DNA from: Takakia lepidozioides
Lineage: Eukaryota; Streptophyta; Takakiopsida; Takakiales; Takakiaceae
Assembly: GCA_030704615.1 (NCBI GenBank)
Contig: CM060731.1
Coordinates: forward strand, 3,038,001-3,102,000
DNA: 64,000 nucleotides
Reading direction: 5' to 3'
This document shows positions 57,500-64,000 of the stretch, in pieces (the first letter of the stretch is position 1; each line of letters begins with the position of its first letter). Position numbers and translations under genes: made by a program. The notes beneath the pieces are model-generated. The model was not told the origin of the DNA, searched no databases, and was given only the letters and a program-made list of their open reading frames with translations.

Positions 57500-60060
57500 C
57501 ATTAGGGTAATCGTGAACAGAAAAGAGGGGCTGGGACTTGCGTTTTTTTGTCTCCTGCGCCACACCACATAGCCAAGGGATGGAACGCGATGATAGAGGA
57601 TATGCAGGGGCGTGGGATGGAGGCGTTGAGCAAATGATGCACGAAGGAGAAGATGAGAAGGAGAGACGAGACGAGGAGAAGTGAGCTCGCCGTTCTTGGG
57701 AGGGTCAGCTTGGTCTTAGCATGCGTGTTCAATCTCCGACTACTCAGCTACGCCGTAGTGGTTCGATCTCACAGACCAATCCGACATTACCTGACTACAG
57801 ACACAAGCAGCCAACACAAGAGGTCCTTTAGGTGATGGTCAGTCAAATCCTCCATGGGTCAGGACAGGTCAAGGACAATGTGGTAGGGTACCTTCTTCTT
57901 CAACCTATTTCAGCCTTGTTGCCCTCTCATCAGACTCGGCCGCAAGATGCATATTGAATTTTGTAAGTTAGGTCGTTGGGTAGATCTGTGGTGGTTTGGA
58001 GTGACTTTGGCAAGTTACTGCCAGTGTGTGGCAGCATGAAGTATCCAAAAATATATAATAGAGGTGAGGAGAAGCTTTGGGGTGAACACTTTCCGACCCC
58101 AGTCAATGGTGGGACAATGGAGACAAAAAGGCGAATGCCTGTTGGACTACAGAGAGAAGCAGATGCATTTCAGATTGTGATAAGTAGGGTTGGGGTGTTT
58201 TGGGGAGAGAACTCCACACCAGTATGGTTGGGGTGTTTGCTGGTAGAATTCTAGGTTGTCACAGGCATGGATAGCTGAAGGAGCAGGGATAGTGTGGGTC
58301 CAGATTCATGAGGGCTGGATACAAGCTCCACATTAAATGATTCCCTGTGGAAGGATAGCTACAAGAAACCTACATGGGTAGATGGTCAACTGGAAGCGGC
58401 AGCAGCAGCGGCACAATTGATAAGGTCAGGCACGTCTACTGAAGGCACCTCCTTCAGCACATTTCACCCTGTTTTTCCCTCTTATCCATTTCTTACGAAC
58501 TGTCTTCTCTTATCTGTTTGTCTGCCCAGTCTTCAGTGAATGCGTCAAGGCTTTTGTGTTTTGGCTTCTTCCTCGTTTTTGTCACCCTCTCCCATGAATA
58601 TCTCTGGTTGGCGCTCAAACCCTGTTGAGCTGTAGATGTTGTCCATGCCAATGCATTCTTCTTCACCAAATCCATGTTTTTGCCCTAAATCCTTGATGTC
58701 TTGGCTGGATTTCTGCAGAATAGGCATCCCATCCCATCCCCTATTTTGGCCTTCTTTGCACTTTCCCGTGTCAACATGTTGATGTGGGGTGTTGTTGTAG
58801 TCTTATTGGAGTGTGATCACTTATATGGTATATCTCGTCCAACTCATCCAGTGCCTCCAGCTCATTATGAGTGAACTGACATGATACTTGTGCTATTGGT
58901 TGCATCATGTACTCCGTGCTTGGCAATGGGTAAGCTTCTCCTCCTTCCACGTACTCATTGATCACTGCAAAAGGTACTCCATACATCTTCCCTTGAGGTC
59001 CTGCCCATTTTTTGCTTCTGTGATTGTTTCAGCTTTGTTGAAAGTTTGCCAAGACCCATGTTGGGTTAGTGTGTGACGACTGTGTCTCATGTTATTACAG
59101 ATTTTAGACAGTGTTCTTTGTTTGGGCCTTCTAATGCCTTGTCTGATGGACTCAGGTTTATCAAAATCAACTTGTATCCACTCTGCTTCCATGTTGTTGT
59201 TGTCAGCAGCTTGTTCTTTTGCCAGCTGAACCCCGACAGGGCCTGGGTCTTCCCTTCTGCCCACATCAGAGCATTTCGCAATGTCTGTAGTTGCTTCATC
59301 CTTCCTCAACTCCGCCCTCTCTTTGGCAGGTTGTGCACCTTCACCACCTTTGTTGTTTTTTTATTTGCACATGGTATCTACTGCTTGCGTATCCTCATTG
59401 TAGTATTGAATATGCCCTGTAGGCATTGGCCTTACAAAGCCATTGTGCTCACTCTGGGTTTGGGTCATAGAACTTGGATGTCATTGTCAGCTGCTAGCAG
59501 CAAGGCGAGGATGTATGCATGATTTGTGCAGGGGCATGGATAGCTAAAGGAGCAGGGATAGATGTGTGGGTCCACATTCATCCAAGAGGGCCGGATTTCA
59601 AGCTCCATATTACCTATGATTCCCTGTGGAAGGATAGGTACAAGAAACCCGCATGGGTAGATGGTCAACTGGAAGCCACAGTAGCAGCGGCACAATTGAT
59701 CAAATCAGGCACTGTTAATCAAGGCACCTTCTTCAACACATTTCACCCTGTTTTTCCCTCTTGTCAAATCGGCCGTAAGTATTGCACTGTTTAACAGGGT
59801 CCTTGATTCTAGTAGCACCAGAACAAACTACTATTACAACAATTCAGCCCATGTGTGGGCTTGCTTATTTTTTGCTTACTGGACCTTTTCAGGCATGGAT
59901 TTTTGGACCTTGTGGCCTTGAGGTGTCCATTGGGACATTGGTCTCATTTGGATTTTTGTAATATAATTTACAGGGCGTGTATTTCCGTGTACTTGTTGTC
60001 GTGCGCATACATATCGCTACACAACTACATCGCTGTCCAAAACCACACAACATATGTGCA
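57500..60060. other. Coding-like fragments of unknown origin, with a direct repeat
   Basis: Segments 58262-58487 and 59526-59762 are diverged direct repeats ('catggatagct', 'gattccctgtggaaggata', 'catttcaccctgtttttccctc'). The second keeps a frame (59519-59794, plus) with 'YDSLWKDRYKKPAWVDGQLE'. Between them the minus strand is coding-like: 59309-58962 with 'MEAEWIQVDFDKPESIRQGI', continuing after a frame change at 58986-58771 with 'MQPIAQVSCQFTHNELEALD'. I recognise no family. They may be the inside of the CACTA-like element or captured gene pieces. Confidence 0.35.
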
Positions 60061-60067
60061 CGCCACA

Positions 60068-60180
60068 CACTAGTATATCACTAGTCTACCACTAGTCCAA
60101 CCACTAGTCCAACCACTAGGCTACAACTAGTCAGTCACTAGGCTGCCACTGTGCTGCCCACTATGGCAGTCACTAGTCCA
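60068..60180. repeat. ACTAGT-centred 11-bp repeat
   Basis: 'ccactagtccaa'-type units, each with the palindrome ACTAGT (or ACTAGG), recur about every 11 bp from 60068 to 60128 and more loosely to 60178. It adjoins the broken 3' end of element 3. Confidence 0.75.
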
Positions 60181-60219
60181 CACAATGATAAAGAAGAAGA
60201 ATACAAGCATAAGCTCACA

Positions 60220-61496
60220 AAGCTCCGAACCCTAGGACGATATCCTCCACCACGTATAGTGGCATACCTCAACGTATCACGGTGCTGTGCAATGGCAAGG
60301 TTCTCAAAAGCCATGGGCATGACTTTCTTGAACAACTCTACACGCTGATCACATGCACGTACCCACATGTCTGGATCGTCAAGGTTAAGGACTTGAGCAG
60401 TGTCCCTACGAATGGCTGCAGGCAAATCCGGCTCTCGGCCAAAGAGAATGAAATATGGTGAGAAGGAGGCAAGTGATGCTTGTTTGCTGAACCTGTAGCC
60501 CATGGCTAACCAATGAACCTGAAGATCCCAATCTCCTAGGTGTCCCTTCTGCAAGCCATACTTGCGCAAACCCCTCTTCACCGTCTGAACAACTCTCTCT
60601 GCTAAGCCATCGGCCTCAGGATGATCACGAGAAGTGGTGCGGTGGTCTATCAAGGCTTTATCACACAAAGCCTGAAACTCCCCCAAGAACTCTCTCCCTT
60701 GGTCCGTGAGTACCTCAGCTGGAGCACCAAATCGGCTAAGCACACGATCCAAGAATGCATACGCAGCCCCCTCACTAGCCTTGTCAGGCAATGGAACCAA
60801 CTCAATCCACTTGGAGAAGTGCTCCACCATCACCAACACATATCTGTGGTGGCGCATAGTAAGTGGCAACGGTCCTGCGAAGTCAAGACTCCACCTGTAG
60901 CCCAATCCCATGATTGGTAAAGGATGCAACTGTGGTGTAGGGGCGTTGAATGAAGCACGCACCCTGTCACACACCATGCACCTAGCCACGAACTATTGCA
61001 CCTCTGTATGCATACCACGCCACCAATACTGCCCCTGCAGTAAACTGTGAGTGCGTCGCACTCCAAAATGCCCCAACTCCTCATGGGCATGCCGCACTAA
61101 CCGTGCACGCTGTGTGGGGTGAGGCACAATCCTCACCCGACCATCCTCCCACACTCGAAGTAGGTGTATCCCCTCCCACTTGAACCTCTTGGCTCGTTGC
61201 AGGATCCGATCCCTCTCCTTGGCAGTCACAGTGGCTGCCGTGTCTCCCGTGCGGAGGTAGTCCAACACAGCCGAATCCTCATGTATATCTCTGGCACCAC
61301 CTGGCTCATCACTAGCCTCATGGTCCTCAGACACTCCGTCTACAGTCATCCCTGTTGTAGGTCCAACCTGACCTCCCAATGCCAAGATACACAAAAATGC
61401 AGATGCGTGCCATCCCGACACCATCTCCTCGTCCGTCTCACCATGCCACCGAGCTCCAGTGTCATCCTGCTGGCTCATGCATGGATTGCGACTCAA
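60220..61496 (-). pseudogene. Integrase of element 3
   Basis: 61496-60993 carries the zinc-binding region: 'RLVRHAHEELGHFGVRRTHS' with H-x3-H, and the CxxC pair follows in the next frame as 'CMVCDRVRA'. 60989-60138 (283 codons) holds the catalytic core: 'GYRWSLDFAGPLPL' (Asp), 'VLTDQGREFLGEFQALC' (Asp), 'HRTTSRDHPEADGLAERVVQ' (Glu region). The DDE triad therefore looks intact, but a stop just after the first Cys-His part separates the two frames. Family match ends near 60220 after 'IRGGGYRPRVRSF'; the residues after it are foreign. Confidence 0.85.
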
Positions 61497-61544
61497 TCCA
61501 CCACATCCCGATTGACCAAACCCGGTCGATGCACAACCTGAAAG

Positions 61545-62779
61545 TCATACTCCTCGAGTATGAGTGCCCACCGTGCAAGCTTCCCCGTAAGCTTGTCTGA
61601 CTCCATCAACCACTTGTTGGTGATCCGTGACAAGGGTGAAAAGATTGCCGTATAGATAGCACCTGAAGTGTGCCACGGCCCACACTGTAGCTAAGCACTC
61701 TCCCTCATATGAGCTGTACTTAGCCTCTGCGGCGTTGTTCGAGCGGCTAGCATAAGCCACTACGAACTCTCTTCCCTCATCATCCACTTGTGTGAGCACC
61801 GCTCCAAGCCCCAGCAAGCTCCAATCCGTATGCAGCTGAAAGGGACGCCCCCTGATAGGTCGTCTCAGGATAGGCGCCGAGGTCAACCTCGCCTTGAGCT
61901 CTTGAAAAGCTTGTTCCTGCTCATCTTCCCACTGCCACTCCTGGTCCACCTTGGTCAGCTTGGTTAGAGCCTTTGCAATGGTACTAAATCCCTTGACAAA
62001 CCGTCTATAATAGTTTGCCAACCCCATGAAAGCTCGAACTTGGCTCACATCCGTGGGGCGTGGAATTTGTGCAATGGCCTCTACCTTAGTCTGCTGTACC
62101 CCCAATCCTCCAGGATATATCATGTGACCCAGATACTCAATCTGGTGTGGAAAACTTGCACTTCCCGGATGCAACTTCAATCCGTGCGCTCTCAAGCGCT
62201 CCAATACCACTTGAAGGTGTCTCTCATGCTCCTCCATTGTAACACTAAAGATGATGATGTCATCTATGTAGCACCAAGCAAAGTCCACCCCTGCTAGAAT
62301 CCTATCCATGACTCTCTGAAACTCTGCCGCCACTAATATATGCAATCCTTGCCGTGCTCATTGATCCCCCAGAATGCCGTCTTCTGCTTGTCCGCCTCCT
62401 TGATTGGCAACTGGTGATATCCGGATCGTAAATCCAAAGTGCTAAAGGCCTTAGCATGCCCGATGGCATCAAAGATCTCCTCTGGTGTTGGCATGGCATA
62501 CTTATCGGACTTGGTCTGACGATTTACAGGCCGGTAATCACCGCACATACGTCTCTCCGTCCAATTGCCATAGACATCCTTCTTGGCTGGCATCACTGTG
62601 GCTGAAGCATACTCTCCACCAGAGAGCTCCACCAAACCTGCCTCCCAGAGATCTTGAGTCCTCATCTGAATCAAAGACCTCTCCATGTCACTGTATCTAT
62701 AGGGTCTCCGAAAGATTGGCGTGTCAGTGGCCAACTCAATACAGATCTCTTGACCCTTCAGTGCTCCCAAGTCCTTCAA
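61545..62779 (-). pseudogene. Reverse transcriptase and RNase H of element 3
   Basis: 62779-62333: RT N-terminal and palm region ('PYRYSDMERSLIQMRTQDL', 'YRPVNRQTKSDKYAMPTPEE', 'AFSTLDLRSGYHQLPI' with the first catalytic Asp). 62345-61545: 'FQRVMDRILAGVDF', 'YIDD' catalytic box, 'AFMGLANYYRRFVKGFSTIA', then RNase H ('LHTDWSLLGLGAVLTQ', 'YSSYEGECLATVWAVAHF'). The two frames are separated by a deletion that removes the 'QWRFLPFGLKNAPA' stretch still visible in element 2. RNase H is frameshifted near its end (about 61580). Confidence 0.88.
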
Positions 62780-62938
62780 ACTGAAGGCAAAGCAATTCTT
62801 GTAAGCCCTCAGGAACCGCCATATACGTCGTCTCTCTCCTCCGGTGACAATGGGTCCAATGTCAGGCTCCCAATTGTCCTCCGTAACTGCAACCTTAAGT
62901 CCAGTGGGCTTAGAGGTAGAGGACGCGTCCAGTGGTTG

Positions 62939-64000
62939 CTATGTTGCAACCTCTTGAGCAGTACTCCCTGCCTGCTCAATCAATGACAAAGCCTCATCCT
63001 GCCCTATCATCTCATCCTTGAGGACCTCCTCAACCCGAGAAGAATCCCCAACCTCATCCATCACAGCCGCCTTGGCGGCCAACTCCCTCTGAACCTCGAG
63101 CACCTCCCACGTGTGCCATGGATGCATGCACCCCGTGGTCCTCACATGCTCGCCCCCACTCACTGCCTGTACCGTCTTGGTAGGCAGAGAGACCATCGAG
63201 GGAAGTGTACTCCGCACTCTGCGTTGCTTAGCCAGAGCCAAGCTGATAATCCAGGTCAAGCAATTGAGATCCATTGCTTGCCCCAACACTTGACGACGTG
63301 ATGCCTCAGAAAGAGACGACACCGCCGTGGTACCAGTGGCAAAACCCATTGCCTGCTCACGCTCGTCAGCATTAGGCTCCACTAACTGCTGCAACTGAGC
63401 ATCCCACAGGAGGCCAGGTCCACTATCCCGGAAAGCATGCGATCCTGGGAAGCTGAGCAGTGTAGGTAATGCTGCTCGTGGTTCACCCACCTTGTTGACC
63501 ACTGCCAAAGGCGAATGGTCATCGTGTCTCACACATTGAGACTGCCTCCCTGTGTCCAGAATGCTATCCACTGTGAGATGTGCTGGCCGCTGCACCCCAC
63601 CAAATGCACGCTTGAGCAGTGTGGGTGGCATCAAGTTAGTCCACCATAGCCGTGGACAATGAGCCCGTGACCCCACTGTAGCGGCATCTAGCAACACTGC
63701 TGACCCAAGCTACGACCGGACTTGATGCACACTGGCCATCACCCTGGCCCGAGAATCGCCCATCAGTGGCACATTCTCCAAGATGTATGCTGGAGATACA
63801 GCTTGATGAAGCTGCAAGTGGCGCAAAACCCGCACCATCTCCCAAAACAGACCCAACCTCGAGTCTCGCAATCCATTGCCATGCCCGGCTGATGAATGCC
63901 CTTGGCAGGGCCAACCTGCCACTACCAGATCAATGGAGCCAACCCGCGCCAAATCCTGCGCCCCCAGCAACGAAATGTCTGCTGGCAAGGCCTGCTGATA
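62939..64000 (-). pseudogene. Cytosine-C5 DNA methyltransferase domain of element 3 (partial)
   Basis: 63988-63710 includes 'AGWPCQGHSSAGHGNG' (motif IV, catalytic Cys; about 63890-63925) and 'ILENVPL' (motif VI, about 63768-63785). After one in-frame TAG, 63697-62939 includes 'LLDAATVGSRAHCPRLWW' (motif VIII-like) and, near 63370-63260, 'AMGFATGTTAVSSLSEA' with 'LGQAMDLNCLTW' (IX/X-like). The tail (about 63190-62940) is an acidic, helical linker leading to RT. The TAG replaces a Trp codon present in element 2, so the two copies decayed independently. Apart from that one stop the visible part is an open frame. Motif I lies beyond the window. Confidence 0.88.

Larger units (their letters stand above)
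60220..64000 (-). mobile_element. Gypsy-type retrotransposon with DNA methyltransferase (element 3), cut by window edge
   Basis: Same family as element 2 but inverted and better preserved. Reading leftward from 64000: DNA methyltransferase from before motif IV, linker, RT, RNase H, integrase, ending at about 60220 where the integrase C-terminal match is lost. Gag, protease and methyltransferase motif I would lie beyond 64000. 3' LTR not seen. Confidence 0.88.

Overview
This is eukaryotic nuclear DNA, almost certainly from a green-lineage (streptophyte) genome. It holds intron-rich genes with canonical GT-AG junctions. One is a member of the plant-specific EARLY FLOWERING 4 family, and others match plant rhomboid, ALBA and LON/RING proteins. 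The host genes sit among Ty3/gypsy, LINE, SINE-like, MITE-like and CACTA-like repeats. Two gypsy-type copies carry a cytosine-DNA-methyltransferase domain, a combination I know from charophyte algae and dinoflagellates. A charophyte alga with a large genome (Chara-like) is therefore my best guess. The species is inference; the green-lineage placement is well supported. Host genes, left to right: (1) a UBA-containing rhomboid protease (RBL15-like), minus strand, 5259-12288, 11 exons, with LINE 3'-end fragments in two introns. (2) An intronless ELF4-like clock gene, minus, 15760-16173. (3) A TPR-RING-LON (LONRF-type) ubiquitin-ligase gene, plus, 19918-26693, for which I could place 18 exons with consistent phase. 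(4) An ALBA-domain RGG protein gene, minus, 27753-30961, 8 exons, all in phase. (5) A second, tandemly duplicated ALBA gene, minus, 36361-46582. It is interrupted in intron 2 by a complete but mutated chromodomain gypsy element (39225-45692, target duplication CCTAC), and the 3' edge of its exon 3 is damaged. The right 16 kb (about 47.6-64 kb) is mostly mobile DNA. A decayed plus-strand gypsy copy (about 50.5-57.1 kb) runs gag, protease-like region, DNA methyltransferase, RT/RNase H, integrase. A CACTA-like terminus cuts its integrase at 57109. A better-preserved minus-strand copy of the same family (about 60.2-64.0 kb) runs off the right edge. The two copies lie tail to tail. The strips in between hold MITE-like elements, a dispersed repeat, tandem arrays and coding-like fragments I could not identify. 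The host genes are not an operon and show no obvious joint pathway: the rhomboid and LONRF proteins suggest protein quality control, ELF4 the circadian clock, and ALBA RNA or chromatin binding. All calls come from reading the sequence by eye; exon boundaries rest on splice consensus, reading phase and family resemblance.
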